This document shows, piece after piece, positions 33,518 to 42,943 of a DNA stretch of 64,000 bases (position 1 is the first letter of the stretch; each line of letters opens with the position of its first letter). Source of the DNA: Bin5 sp965207495 (lineage in GTDB: Bacteria > Chloroflexota > Anaerolineae > Caldilineales > Caldilineaceae); contig OZ242287.1 in NCBI GenBank assembly GCA_965207495.1, positions 3,844,001 through 3,908,000 of the forward strand, read 5' to 3'. The notes under the pieces were generated by a model. That model was not told where the DNA came from. It searched no databases and saw only the letters and a list, made by a program, of their open reading frames with translations. Position numbers and translations under genes: made by a program.

Positions 33518-33609
33518 TGGGCTCCTCTGAGGGTGAAACGGACTCTCTGTTGTATCTGTTTCAAACGGGTCTGGAAAATGATTTGGGGCGGGAATCAGGC
33601 TGCGGGATC

Positions 33610-34779
33610 CTATGTCTGCGCGTCGTCACGAGGCAGGGGCAGGTCGATTACGCAACCGTCGGCGGCGGATTTATAGCCTGCGAGCAGGATTTCGGTAAGC
33701 AAGGCGGCCTGGCGCGCGTTCATCTCGCTCTCGCGCTCCTCGACGATGCAGTCGACAAAGTAGCTGGCATCGGTGCGACTATCCAGTGCTGAGGAAAGGG
33801 ATGCGATGGTGCGTTTGGGTAGGGCGTTGACTTCTTCCTGGGTTGTACGCCAGAAACCCATGGGATCGCGGGGATTGATATCCGGTGGGGTCCACGGCTG
33901 GTCATTTGCGAAGACTTCCAGGCGGGGTCGATTGGCATCGAGAAACAATGAGCCTTCGGTGCCGATCAGGTGAATCTGGTTGGCCCCCCCGGCCGGATGA
34001 CTGGCCCAGCCGATGCGCCCGCCGGTGATCGTGGCGGTGGCGCCGCCCTCCAGGGTCAGTGAGAGGAAGCCAAAGTCTTCCATATTGCGGTTCTGGTGCT
34101 CGGCGAAGAAGTAGTTGGCTGTGCTGCCGAAGACGGTCTCGACGGCGCGGCCGGACAGCATGCAGACAAATCCCAGCGCGTAGACGCCGATGGCGTACAG
34201 CTCAGCTTTGGCGTCGACGAAATTGGAGATAACCGGCGGGTAGATTGCCTGTCGCGGCGCGCCCAGACTGGCCGTACCGTTCGGCCCTTTTGAGAAGAGG
34301 TTATCGACGTGGATGGCGGTCAGTTCACCCAGTGTACCTGACTCGACAATCTGGCGCGCCTGCTGCACCCAGGCCTGATGGTTGGAACTGAACATCTGGC
34401 TACGGACGCCGGCGCGCTCGACCGCGGCAACGGCGGCATCGGCGTGTGACAGGTAAGGCGTCATGGGTTTGTCGACATAGACGTGCTTGCCGGCGTCGGC
34501 GCAGCGGGCAGCGATGCGTCCGCGGCGTTCAGGGTCGGCGCAGACGGAGACGAGGTGCACGTCATCGCGGGCCAGGGCTTCCTCCAGATCGGGCCAGTAG
34601 GGGATGTCCAGGTCCTCTGCAAATTGTTTGTTCAGTTGGGCGCGTTCGGGGGGAACGTCGACTTCGTCGCTGAGGCCAACGAGTCTGCAGCGGGGATCGG
34701 CCCGCAGGTTCAACGCGTAGTTTTCCTGGTGGGTAAGTCTGCCCGATATTAGTAGGACGCCCAGCTGGTGGGTGCTCAT
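33610..34779 (-). CDS. Gfo/Idh/MocA family oxidoreductase (copy 4, D-K-P variant)
   Basis: The 389-residue protein has D-K-P (103-105, in Y-V-D-K-P-M) where relatives have E-K-P, keeping the catalytic Lys. The glycine-rich loop is poor (I-S-G-R-L-T-H) compared with copies 1-3. Its ATG overlaps the stop of the small gene upstream (ATGA), which encodes a protein resembling a dehydrogenase C-terminal strand region. GAAGGAG lies upstream. Confidence 0.86.
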   Translation of the reverse strand: MSTHQLGVLLISGRLTHQENYALNLRADPRCRLVGLSDEVDVPPERAQLNKQFAEDLDIPYWPDLEEALARDDVHLVSVCADPERRGRIAARCADAGKHVYVDKPMTPYLSHADAAVAAVERAGVRSQMFSSNHQAWVQQARQIVESGTLGELTAIHVDNLFSKGPNGTASLGAPRQAIYPPVISNFVDAKAELYAIGVYALGFVCMLSGRAVETVFGSTANYFFAEHQNRNMEDFGFLSLTLEGGATATITGGRIGWASHPAGGANQIHLIGTEGSLFLDANRPRLEVFANDQPWTPPDINPRDPMGFWRTTQEEVNALPKRTIASLSSALDSRTDASYFVDCIVEERESEMNARQAALLTEILLAGYKSAADGCVIDLPLPRDDAQT

Positions 34780-35270
34780 TGCTGGTCTCCTTCGGAGGAC
34801 AGCGTTACCGGTTGTTTGGAGAAGAGCGACTTATCGATCGCGGCCACCATTTGCGAAGTGGACAAGATCGTGGAAGGTTGCATGCTCTGGTCCAGGCCAC
34901 TGCCAGGATTCTCCGCAGGCGCGGGTTGGTGGGAATCTGTATGAAAGATCGAGCCGAAAGCGCCGAGGATGGCCAGGTTCATCGAGGGGTGATCGTGGGC
35001 CAAGGTGATGGCCAGAACAGCCGATTCGCCAGTCTCAAATTCCAGCGCGAGCGAGAGATGGCCACTGTCAGCTGAGCCTGTCGCATAGATCCGACGCGGT
35101 TTGGCCGACAGCCAGGTTTCGGCGTAGGCGCTCATCTCGGCCAGCAACGGTTTGAGTTCGGCAGTGTCTTGTGCTGCGGCCGCGGTCCAGCGGATAAATA
35201 GAGGCGCGCCAGCACGGCCGCCGGCGAGTGTCTCGCTCACGGTCTGGTTCAACACAGTCCAATCGTACAT
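34776..35270 (-). CDS. Small protein resembling a stand-alone Gfo/Idh/MocA C-terminal fragment
   Basis: At 164 residues this is not a known family to me. Residues about 70-112 (L-S-L-A-L-E-F, E-S-A-V-L-A-I-T-L, L-A-I-L-G-A-F-G-S-I-F-H) resemble the beta-sheet part of dehydrogenase C-terminal domains, and no Rossmann fold is present. It could pair with the dehydrogenase copy 4, to which it is coupled by a four-base overlap. AGGAG sits seven bases before the ATG. Confidence 0.65.
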   Translation of the reverse strand: MYDWTVLNQTVSETLAGGRAGAPLFIRWTAAAAQDTAELKPLLAEMSAYAETWLSAKPRRIYATGSADSGHLSLALEFETGESAVLAITLAHDHPSMNLAILGAFGSIFHTDSHQPAPAENPGSGLDQSMQPSTILSTSQMVAAIDKSLFSKQPVTLSSEGDQQ

Positions 35271-35352
35271 TGAAAACTCCTGAGTTCCTGATGAAACGCG
35301 CAGCGTTGGACTGTGGGTGAATATTCTGACATACGCATTTGTTGGGAGGACG

Positions 35353-36336
35353 TTACGAGTCGGCCTGACGAGGGTTCAGGGCGTCGTTCAGCCCGTCGCC
35401 CAGGAAATTGATCCCGAGGGAGACAATGGCAATGGTCAGGCCGGGCACGGCGACAAGCCAGGGACGGTAGCGCCAACTCAGCGCGTTGTCCTGGATCATG
35501 GCGCCCCAACTGGCCTGGGGAGGCTGTACGCCCACGCCGAGAAAACTCAGGCCGGACTCGGCGACTATTGCTGCGGCAAATCCGAACGTGACCTGAACAA
35601 TCAAGGGGCCGAGGGCGTTCGGTATCAGGTGTTTCAGCAATATCTTGAACTGGGTCACGCCGATTGCACGCGCAGCCTCGACAAATTCCTTTTCGCGCAG
35701 CGAAAAGATCTGGCCACGGATCAGACGCGCGTAGCCTGGCCACTGAATCACCGAGAGCGCCCCAAATACAACTATCAGGTCAACGTAGGTAGGTGTGGCG
35801 AAGAAATCCAGGCCGGTCGCCTCGTACATCGAATCGACCCAGTCGGCGACCGGCTTACGGAACGTCGCGGCAATCAACGAAGCGAAAAGGAGCTGAGGAA
35901 TCGACATCGTGACGTCGATTCCCCGGCCGATCAACCAGTCCACCCAACTACCGGCATAGGCGGCCACGCCTCCCAGAATAATACCCAGAATGAGACTGAA
36001 GGTCGTGGAGATAATGGCGACGATGCCAGCCGTGCGCGCGCCCCACATGATGCGGCTCAGCATGTCTCGGCCCAGGTCATCGGTTCCCAAGAGATAGTCC
36101 ACACTTGGGCCTTCGGCGATCCGGTCCAGGTTTTGGAGCATGTAGGGGTATGGCGCCAGATATGGGCCAAGAACTGCAGTAATAAAGAGGAGCAGAAAGA
36201 TGAACAGTCCGGCCATCGACAGCCTGTTTCTCACCAAGCGCCGAAAGGCGTCGGTCCAGAGACCCCGGGTATTCAGTTCCTGGACTTCAAGTTGGAGCGA
36301 CAGGTCCGCGGTATCGGCGGCTTCCGTCTGAGCCAT
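35353..36336 (-). CDS. Oligopeptide/nickel-type ABC transporter permease (DppC/OppC-like)
   Basis: The 327-residue membrane protein has an N-terminal cytoplasmic stretch, a first helix at about 42-62, and a C-terminal block of helices with the EAA-type loop E-A-A-R-A-I-G-V-T. It also has the D-D-L-G-R-D-M-L-S-R motif (about 102-111) typical of OppC. GAGAGGA precedes the ATG. It follows the OppB-like gene. No ATPase gene is adjacent, so energy must come from subunits encoded elsewhere, for example those at 60290 and 61386. Confidence 0.92.
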   Translation of the reverse strand: MAQTEAADTADLSLQLEVQELNTRGLWTDAFRRLVRNRLSMAGLFIFLLLFITAVLGPYLAPYPYMLQNLDRIAEGPSVDYLLGTDDLGRDMLSRIMWGARTAGIVAIISTTFSLILGIILGGVAAYAGSWVDWLIGRGIDVTMSIPQLLFASLIAATFRKPVADWVDSMYEATGLDFFATPTYVDLIVVFGALSVIQWPGYARLIRGQIFSLREKEFVEAARAIGVTQFKILLKHLIPNALGPLIVQVTFGFAAAIVAESGLSFLGVGVQPPQASWGAMIQDNALSWRYRPWLVAVPGLTIAIVSLGINFLGDGLNDALNPRQADS

Positions 36337-36444
36337 CCTGTTTCCTCTCTACTTTGCCCGATTACATTACTTTGCCCGATTACATTTGCTGGACATTGCT
36401 CAGGACAATCTTCGTCTTCCAGGTAGCACCAGGGTTCAGCTCTT

Positions 36445-37392
36445 CTAGTCGTAGACGACACGGGGATCCAATACAGGATAGACCAGGTCCACGATAAGAT
36501 TGATGGCCATTGTCATACCGGCGGTGAAGAGGACTACACCGTTGATCATGTTGAAATCACGGCCCGACAGCCCTTGCTGGAAGAGACGGCCCAAACCGGG
36601 CAGGTTAAAGGCAAGATCGACAAACACGGCTCCCCACATGAAGTCGTCAACCAGGAGCCCCAGCGAGGTAACCACAGGGATGAGTGCGTTGCGGGCTACG
36701 TGGCGGGCCATCACCATGAATTCGGCCAATCCCTTGGCGCGTGCGGTTCGGACATAGTCGTTCTGCATTACTTCCAGGATTCCGCCGCGAGTCTGACGGA
36801 TTATGCCTGCCATTGATCGCGTCGAGATGATCGCAGCAGCGACAAAATAGGACGGATGCATGATACCCTTCCAGCCACGGGGTACGTTCATCAGGTCCAT
36901 CCACAGAACCACGACAATCAGAATTACCGGCACAAGAACATAAGGAGGTATTGACCAGAAAAACAGGCTACCGCTAACAATTGAGTAGTCCAGCCAGGTG
37001 TTGTGGAACCGGGCAGCTAATACTCCTAAAGGGATCCCAACAACCGCCATAATTACCAGCACGCCAAGCGCCAACGCCCCTGAAACTGGCAAGGCGCGCT
37101 TGATACGCGGCCAGATGGGGGCGGCGTCCAAGAACGAGTAACCAAATTTGCCTTGGAGCAGATTGCCTATATAAGTGCCGAACTGTTCGTGGAAGGGGCG
37201 ATCGAGGCCGTACTGGCTGCGCAGCTCCGCAACCTCTTCTTCGTTAAGGTAGACACCTTGGGCCGCCCATTGCGAACGTAGAATCGTAACTGGATCAATT
37301 GGCCCCAGGTACCCCAGAAGGAAGACGATCAGCAGCGTCGCGAATAGCGAGGGGACTATGATCAACACGCGCATCGAGAGGTAGCGGGTCAC
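36445..37392 (-). CDS. Oligopeptide-type ABC transporter permease (DppB/OppB-like)
   Basis: The 315-residue protein with about six membrane helices starts at a GTG (37392) with GAGGA upstream. OppB features are L-R-S-Q-Y-G-L-D-R-P near 57 and the coupling loop R-T-A-R-A-K-G-L-A. It follows the binding-protein gene and precedes OppC. Confidence 0.92.
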   Translation of the reverse strand: MTRYLSMRVLIIVPSLFATLLIVFLLGYLGPIDPVTILRSQWAAQGVYLNEEEVAELRSQYGLDRPFHEQFGTYIGNLLQGKFGYSFLDAAPIWPRIKRALPVSGALALGVLVIMAVVGIPLGVLAARFHNTWLDYSIVSGSLFFWSIPPYVLVPVILIVVVLWMDLMNVPRGWKGIMHPSYFVAAAIISTRSMAGIIRQTRGGILEVMQNDYVRTARAKGLAEFMVMARHVARNALIPVVTSLGLLVDDFMWGAVFVDLAFNLPGLGRLFQQGLSGRDFNMINGVVLFTAGMTMAINLIVDLVYPVLDPRVVYD

Positions 37393-37483
37393 GTCTATGT
37401 CCTCAGTGGCGGGCAGTTGGTGGCGATCGGCCAGCGGCCGGCGACCAACGGGCCGCCGACCGCCAGGTAGGTTTTATTACTGT

Positions 37484-39232
37484 CTATCGCTCTTTGCGAT
37501 AGGTCTCCGTCATCGTGTGCCAGAAGCTGATACGGCTCTGGCCATAGCCACCGACCCACGGCTGAATCTGATACCAGCCGCGGATGTAGCCCGTGGGAAT
37601 CACGAGCGCGGCATCGGTGAACTTCTTCAACATAGCCTGTGAGCGCTCGCAGTAATCTGCGCTGCTGGGATCCATGGAGAGAAGCGCATCGATTTCCTCG
37701 TCCCACCCTTCTTCAGTGTAATTGGTCCAAGACTGGTAGGAGCCGCCACGCGTGTGGGCGATTGCTTCTAGCAGATAGCCCGGCCGCGGCAGGAATGAGC
37801 CACCGCTTGTTACCCGAATGGAGACAAGACCTTCACCGTCGACGAACTCGGCCTCGGCATTCTTGATTTCAACATCTTCGACGCCCAGGTTCACGCGCCA
37901 CATTTCCTGGATTATCTGGGCAGCGCGAATACGGGGCGGATCGCTACCGCCGGTCAGGATGCGAATCTTGGGCACGGTCTCACCGGTCGGGCCGTACTTA
38001 GACTCCGCCAGGAATTCCTTGGCCCTGTCAGGATCGAAAGGATAGGGCTGGAAGTTGGGGTCAAAGCATTGGTAGGCCGGCGCCATCGGGCTGCCGGCAT
38101 TGCTGGGGGCCTGCTCGCCTTCCCAGGCGATATTCGCAACTTTGTCCCACTCGATCGCCGACATAAGCGCGCGGCGCAGATTCACGTCGTCGACCGGTTC
38201 CTGCTCGGTGACGAAGTACATAGCCCAGAATGCAGAAATCGGTACTTCACGGAAAGCGTCCGGCTGATTCTGGCGCAGGACCACAGCTGACGGGCCGGCA
38301 AGATTCAGAGCAATGTCAATCTCCTGGTTTTCAAACATGAGGAGCATTGTCTGGAAGTCACGGATGGTTGTTGCTTCGATGCCGTCCAGCAGAGTAGGTT
38401 CACCCCACCAGTTCGGATTGCGTTCGAAGCGGTAGATAGCGTCGGGCTCGGGCGACAGATGCACCGGCTTGAAAGGACCGCTGACAATCAGGTCGGCCGC
38501 ATTTTCACCCTGGAAGAAGCGTTCGGCCATCGCGCCGCGCCATTCTGTGGCGTCATTGAAGTCGTCAGCTCTTTCCAGCAGATCGGCGTACTGGTCAAAG
38601 CGGGCGGGGGCCGCTTCACGGAAACCCCAAAGCTGCGGCAGCGAGCCTTCGGCGCGCCAGAGTTCGACCTTCAGTGTTTTGTCGTCCAGAGCGGTAAGAC
38701 CGGCGATCGTCTCGGTCTCGCCGTCGGCGAACTCATCGATGCCCACTACCGCGCCCATCACGAAGTTGCGGGGCCAAGAGTTGCGGTCGGAGTGGAAGAT
38801 GTAGTTCCACCAGTCGATCGCATCCTGGGCGGTAATTGGCTTGCCGTCGGACCAAACCGCCTCTTCCTGGATGTGGAAGATGTACTCGGTGAGGTCTTCG
38901 TTCACTTCCCAGTCGGTGGTGAAGAGGCCGGGCATTACATTGCCGTCGATGTCCACCAGGAAGGGAGGCATGAACATGTGCCCGAAGTTACAGGGGCTGC
39001 CGTAGTCGATTCCGGGGAAGGGACCGGAGCCGCAGCCGCCTTCATGCACGACGTTGAGTATCTGGTCTTCGGCCGCATCGTCGGGCAGCATTACTTCCGG
39101 CATCATGGCATCCGAGTCGCCTGAATCTGCCATGCCGTCTCCGGCCGGTGCGGCCGGCGCGACACAGGCGGTCAGGGAGATACCAAGGACTACGATGAGG
39201 CCCACTAGAATGTGCCATCGAATTCTCGACAT
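37484..39232 (-). CDS. Oligopeptide-type ABC transporter substrate-binding lipoprotein
   Basis: Start ATG 39232 (582 residues) has AAGGAG upstream. The first 22 residues are a signal peptide ending in the lipobox L-T-A-C (C23), followed by an Ala/Pro/Asp-rich linker. SBP_bac_5 features follow: V-W-S-D-G-K-P-I-T-A-Q-D near 120 and a long extended-substrate domain. It binds peptides or other linear solutes outside the membrane and hands them to the permeases downstream. Confidence 0.92.
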   Translation of the reverse strand: MSRIRWHILVGLIVVLGISLTACVAPAAPAGDGMADSGDSDAMMPEVMLPDDAAEDQILNVVHEGGCGSGPFPGIDYGSPCNFGHMFMPPFLVDIDGNVMPGLFTTDWEVNEDLTEYIFHIQEEAVWSDGKPITAQDAIDWWNYIFHSDRNSWPRNFVMGAVVGIDEFADGETETIAGLTALDDKTLKVELWRAEGSLPQLWGFREAAPARFDQYADLLERADDFNDATEWRGAMAERFFQGENAADLIVSGPFKPVHLSPEPDAIYRFERNPNWWGEPTLLDGIEATTIRDFQTMLLMFENQEIDIALNLAGPSAVVLRQNQPDAFREVPISAFWAMYFVTEQEPVDDVNLRRALMSAIEWDKVANIAWEGEQAPSNAGSPMAPAYQCFDPNFQPYPFDPDRAKEFLAESKYGPTGETVPKIRILTGGSDPPRIRAAQIIQEMWRVNLGVEDVEIKNAEAEFVDGEGLVSIRVTSGGSFLPRPGYLLEAIAHTRGGSYQSWTNYTEEGWDEEIDALLSMDPSSADYCERSQAMLKKFTDAALVIPTGYIRGWYQIQPWVGGYGQSRISFWHTMTETYRKER

Positions 39233-39984
39233 GCTTTTCACTCCTTGCTGTATTGTTGCGCCACAGTGTGGCGCGCAGTGAAATCCTGCCTGGAACTGAT
39301 GAATTGGCGGCATCAGGTTAGAAGCCACCATAACAAGACCGATTCTCGACTTTCTCTTTTTCCGCCTCCTTTCTCTGTGAAGAAACTTGACTGCGAAAAG
39401 GTAGCCGGAGAGTCCAGGACTGAAAGGGCGACTCCGGTAGGAAGCTGGCTTCAGGAACCTTGAATCGGCAAATCAGGTTTTGCGCTAATCCTGCGATTGG
39501 CCCTGATAGCAGCGTGCTCTTATGCCAAGAATTGGGCACAGCACCTTAGTTTCGAATGGCAGCTCCGGCAAAATGGAGTAAGACGATGGCCAGGACTTGA
39601 TTTCTATTGTCTTGGAAACTGGGAGCTGCAGTTCTTGGACCGACGAAAAGAAGACCGGGAAGAGTTTTGTGTAGAGCGCAGCGATTCGGCTCTTCGAACC
39701 CAATCGGGGCCTTGACGCCGATCGGCGCATAAGCTTGCCGGTGCTTACGAAGACGCATGTTACTGTAATCTTGTGGTTGTGTCAATGGACTGAAATTTGG
39801 GGGTGTATCCCAGTTTTTAGGGAGGGAACAGTTTGGCAGAGAGATTATGCCGGGGGTGGCTGAACCTGTCTAGGTGCACTTGTATAGAGGCAGGGCAGGC
39901 GCCGGGTCCGGGCATTTACCGGGGGGGGGGGCGTTGATTAGGGGGGCGCAGGGCAGGAACAAGGCTTGCCCCTACCAGAACGGT
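39233..39984. other. Gap with an upstream promoter but no supported gene
   Basis: This is the first part of a 1.4-kb intergenic stretch. Short frames exist on both strands but none is convincing. A run of ten G's lies near 39921-39932, and the nearby sequence pairs GGGCGCAG with G+C-rich tracts, suggesting degenerate repeat material. Confidence 0.35.
39757..39785 (-). promoter_or_regulatory. Possible promoter for the oligopeptide transporter operon
   Basis: Minus strand: TTGACA (39785-39780), 17-base spacer, TAACAT (39762-39757). It lies about 525 bases before the binding-protein start, so a long leader or an unseen gene would be implied. Confidence 0.45.
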
Positions 39985-40071
39985 TGGGGGTAGACACTGT
40001 TGGCTAGACACGTTGCTGGGGAAGAATGAGCACGGTGGCTAGCAAGGGCGGGGCGTTACAGGGGGGCGCGG
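39985..40071 (+). repeat. Dispersed hairpin repeat, copy B (5' part only)
   Basis: It shares GGGGGTAGACACTGTTGG, GCTGGGGAAGAA and GGTGGCTAGCAAGGGCGG with copy A, then breaks off within the first hairpin (GCGTTACAGG). It lies about 30 bases before copy C in direct orientation. Confidence 0.7.
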
Positions 40072-40103
40072 AACGGAGGGGGCACTGGCTGGAGACAGCA
40101 GGT

Positions 40104-40267
40104 GGGGGAGGAGCCACTGTTGGCTAGACGCAATGCCGGGGAAGAATCAGTACGGTGGCTAGTAAGGGCGGGGCGTTGCGGGGGCGCAGCCCCTGCACAA
40201 GAGAGGGCCGAAGGCCCGAACGCCCAGAACTGCAGGGGTCAGTGGTCAGGGATCAGTTGTCAGTGAG
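40104..40267 (+). repeat. Dispersed hairpin repeat, copy C (full length)
   Basis: It contains all parts of copy A, including both core hairpins (40170-40224). Its tail keeps the 7-base phase but has drifted: CAGTGGT, CAGGGAT, CAGTTGT, CAGTGAG. Confidence 0.75.
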
Positions 40268-40281
40268 AGGGCGATTCTTCA

Positions 40282-40307
40282 GGGATGGACGTGAGGGATG
40301 GACGTGA
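40282..40307 (+). repeat. 13-base tandem duplication
   Basis: GGGATGGACGTGA occurs twice head to tail just after repeat copy C. A third, partial form (GGACTGGAC) follows. Confidence 0.7.
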
Positions 40308-40662
40308 GGACTGGACAGGGTCTAGTCGATGACAGAGGTACCGGAGAGGCCACCTCTATTTTTGGATGCACACGTCATTTGCTCTAGACGAGCTTGGGTT
40401 GGGATTTCATTCCAGTGTTGCGAGGTCCGTCCAATGCTGTTGAGCGAGGGGCGTAGACTGGGCGGCTGTTGACTCAGAGATACCGGTCTGGGAATTGGAA
40501 TGTAGGGTGGCGGCGCATTGGGAACTGAATTTGGCGATGTCCGGAGGCTAGTCAGTTTCGGGGGCAACGTGATCGGGCAAAGACTGTTCGATTGTGGCAT
40601 AATTGTCGGCATCTGGGCGGATTCCTTACATTTCTCGCTTACATAATTCTGGGGAGGTCTCT

Positions 40663-41394
40663 ATGCAACCGGAAACGTACCGTCACTATTGGGATAAGGG
40701 TTGGGCGGTCGAAGAGGGCGTCTTCAGTCGAGACGAGGCCGACAGGATTGCGCAGATTGCGCTTGACCTAAGTCGGGAGGAGTTGAGCAGGGAGGGCGAC
40801 GATTATGTTGTCGATAAGTCGGCGGACGGTGAGATTGCGCCGCGCAAGATCGACAGGCCTTTTCTGAAGCGGAGCGAATTCCAGGCGTTCGTTCTGGACA
40901 AGCGGTTGACCAAGATGTTGACGGAACTGCTCGGCGCGCCTCCGTTGCTTTCGGGCGATCAGATCTTCATGAAGCCACCCCATTTCGGGTCGGCGAAACC
41001 CTACCACCAGGACAACTTCTATTTCCAGTGCGACCCCGGCGACCACGTGATCACGGCATGGATTGCGCTTGATGACGTAGAGAAGGAAAACGGCTGCCTG
41101 CGCTACATCGACGGTTCGCACAAAGGGCCGATATTGCCGCATGAGCCGGTGCCGGGAGAGCCGTACAACCTGGTGCCTCCGCCCGAACTGGTCGATCTGG
41201 AGAAGGAGTCGCTGGCCCTGGTCGGGAAGGGGGGCGTCGTTTTTCATCACAGTGAGGCGCTGCATACGTCGCATCGCAACGAGTCGGACCGGTGGCGCAG
41301 GGGGTATGCTACTCATTGGGTTACCGCCGAAGTCACTTCAACGAAAGCCACACTCGACAACGCATATTTCCAGCGCGAAGACTATCCCGCATAG
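40663..41394 (+). CDS. Phytanoyl-CoA dioxygenase (PhyH) family protein, copy 3
   Basis: ATG 40663 follows GGGGAGGT and gives 243 residues. An ATG 20 codons earlier lacks a ribosome site. The metal site is H115 and D117 in Y-H-Q-D-N plus H201 near L-H-T-S-H-R-N. It is closer to the classical PhyH consensus (G-C-L-R-Y-I-D-G-S-H) than copies 1 and 2. It lies 129 bases upstream of the NMT1/THI5-like transporter, so it may belong to that unit. Confidence 0.9.
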   Translation: MQPETYRHYWDKGWAVEEGVFSRDEADRIAQIALDLSREELSREGDDYVVDKSADGEIAPRKIDRPFLKRSEFQAFVLDKRLTKMLTELLGAPPLLSGDQIFMKPPHFGSAKPYHQDNFYFQCDPGDHVITAWIALDDVEKENGCLRYIDGSHKGPILPHEPVPGEPYNLVPPPELVDLEKESLALVGKGGVVFHHSEALHTSHRNESDRWRRGYATHWVTAEVTSTKATLDNAYFQREDYPA

Positions 41395-41522
41395 ATCCAA
41401 CGCATGAGGGATTGAACCTGTGAGGCGTCGTCTTTCCCCGCGTCTACGCCAAATGCGACAGAGTGGTCCTCATTCCTAAGTGTGATCGACTCATTCATTT
41501 CCATTCCAAGGAGACGTCATTC

Positions 41523-42692
41523 ATGAATCGCTCAACTGTTTCACTTGTTTTGCTTGCCATTCTGGCGCTTATGCTGAGCGCCTGTGTTGCGCAGGCTCCG
41601 GCGGCGCCTGCGGCCGAAGAAGAGTCGATGGCGGCTGAGGAAGAACCGATGGCGGAAGAGGCCGAAGCCGGCAGCGAGGCCGAGTTTGAACAGATATTGG
41701 CTTGTGTCGAAGAGAACTTCCCGGCGGAGAGCTATTTCACCAATGAGCTTCTGCCTGCGGTTGATGCGGCATGGGAGCCGATGGAGTGCGACAGCGTTGA
41801 CAGCATTAAGGTGGGGATGCCTTGGGTTTTGAACGACGAAGAGGCGCCCTGGTACAACGCCATCGAGCTGGGTTTCTTCGCGGATGTATGCCTGGAGGTT
41901 GAGCTGGTGGCCGGTGGGCCGGGCGTGGACCATCTGCAGACGCTGGCGGGCGGCGCGGTGGACATCGCCGTTGTTGCCGGCGGCAGTCGCGTGCCGTCGA
42001 TCGTTTCCAGTCCCACGCCGGCGGACGTTGTTGCGGTAGGTACCTTCCTTAAGCACAGTCCTTACATCTGGTTGGGCCTCGACCCGGACACGCCGCAGGA
42101 CCAGCGTTCTGACAAGGTATTGACGCCGCAGGACTTCATCGGCAAGAAGGTGGGGATCCAGGGGAATGACGACTACCTGTTCAATTTCATGTCCAACAAG
42201 CATGGCATCCCGGCCGACGAGGTTCAGCTGATGGAAGCCGGTTTCACGCCGGACCCAGTGTTGGTGGGCGCGATGGACTACATTGGCGCCTGGATCGTCA
42301 ACCAGCCGCGTCTCCTTGAAGAAAAAGGCTTCATGAATTGGGTCGCCTTCCGCTTCAGCGACTGGGGTTGGGACGGCTACGGGGACGTAACCGTGGTACG
42401 CAGGGAGACTTTCGAGGAGAATCCCGATCTTGTACGGCGCTTCCTGGCCGCGCAAACGCAGGGATTGAACTACCTGCTCGAGAATCCCGATGAGTCGGCA
42501 GATATCGCGGTCGTGTACGGCGTTGATGCCCAACTGACGAGGGAACAGGCGCTGCGGCGCTTCGAGCTGCAGGAAGCCCTGGTGTTGGGCAGCGACGATC
42601 TGCCCGTTTCACACATGTCGGCCGATAGATGGAACACCCAGGTGGCCTCGATGATCCAGTACGACCAACTGGAATTGGATGCCTGCAAGTAG
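41523..42692 (+). CDS. NMT1/THI5-like ABC transporter substrate-binding lipoprotein, copy 1
   Basis: ATG 41523 follows AAGGAGA (389 residues). The signal peptide ends L-S-A-C (C21) and is followed by a Glu/Ala-rich linker. The body has the NMT1/SsuA pattern: N-A-I-E-L-G-F-F near 120, then D-I-A-V-V-A-G-G, then P-Q-D-F-I-G-K-K-V-G-I-Q. Members bind sulfonates, nitrate, thiamine precursors or, in Chloroflexi, riboflavin. It is a clear paralogue of the gene at 42944. Confidence 0.9.
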   Translation: MNRSTVSLVLLAILALMLSACVAQAPAAPAAEEESMAAEEEPMAEEAEAGSEAEFEQILACVEENFPAESYFTNELLPAVDAAWEPMECDSVDSIKVGMPWVLNDEEAPWYNAIELGFFADVCLEVELVAGGPGVDHLQTLAGGAVDIAVVAGGSRVPSIVSSPTPADVVAVGTFLKHSPYIWLGLDPDTPQDQRSDKVLTPQDFIGKKVGIQGNDDYLFNFMSNKHGIPADEVQLMEAGFTPDPVLVGAMDYIGAWIVNQPRLLEEKGFMNWVAFRFSDWGWDGYGDVTVVRRETFEENPDLVRRFLAAQTQGLNYLLENPDESADIAVVYGVDAQLTREQALRRFELQEALVLGSDDLPVSHMSADRWNTQVASMIQYDQLELDACK

Positions 42693-42943
42693 GCTGGGTG
42701 CGGGGCGGTAAGTACTGCGGCAGCCCAGGCGTGGCAGTTCCCACGTCTTGACGCCGCAGGGAACTCCGCCAAAGGCCTTGGTGAACATGAGGCAGCCAAG
42801 GGCAGGGGCTTTGCTCTTGTCCTTGGCCTGCTTTCGCGTTTCGGGCAAGACTAGTTCGTATTGGTATTCCCAGAACCCCATCAAAGATAATCGCTCCAAA
42901 TCCTTATCACTATAGCTAATGTCAATTCAGGAGGAGCTGGACA

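Noticed and set aside
35317..36426. 369-codon plus-strand frame
   Set aside because: It is antisense to the OppC-like permease. It is rich in charged residues with no domain, typical of a complementary reading of membrane helices.
40345..40365. Intrinsic terminator (AGAGG-CCA-CCTCT followed by ATTTTTGG)
   Set aside because: Only five pairs and no upstream plus-strand gene to terminate.
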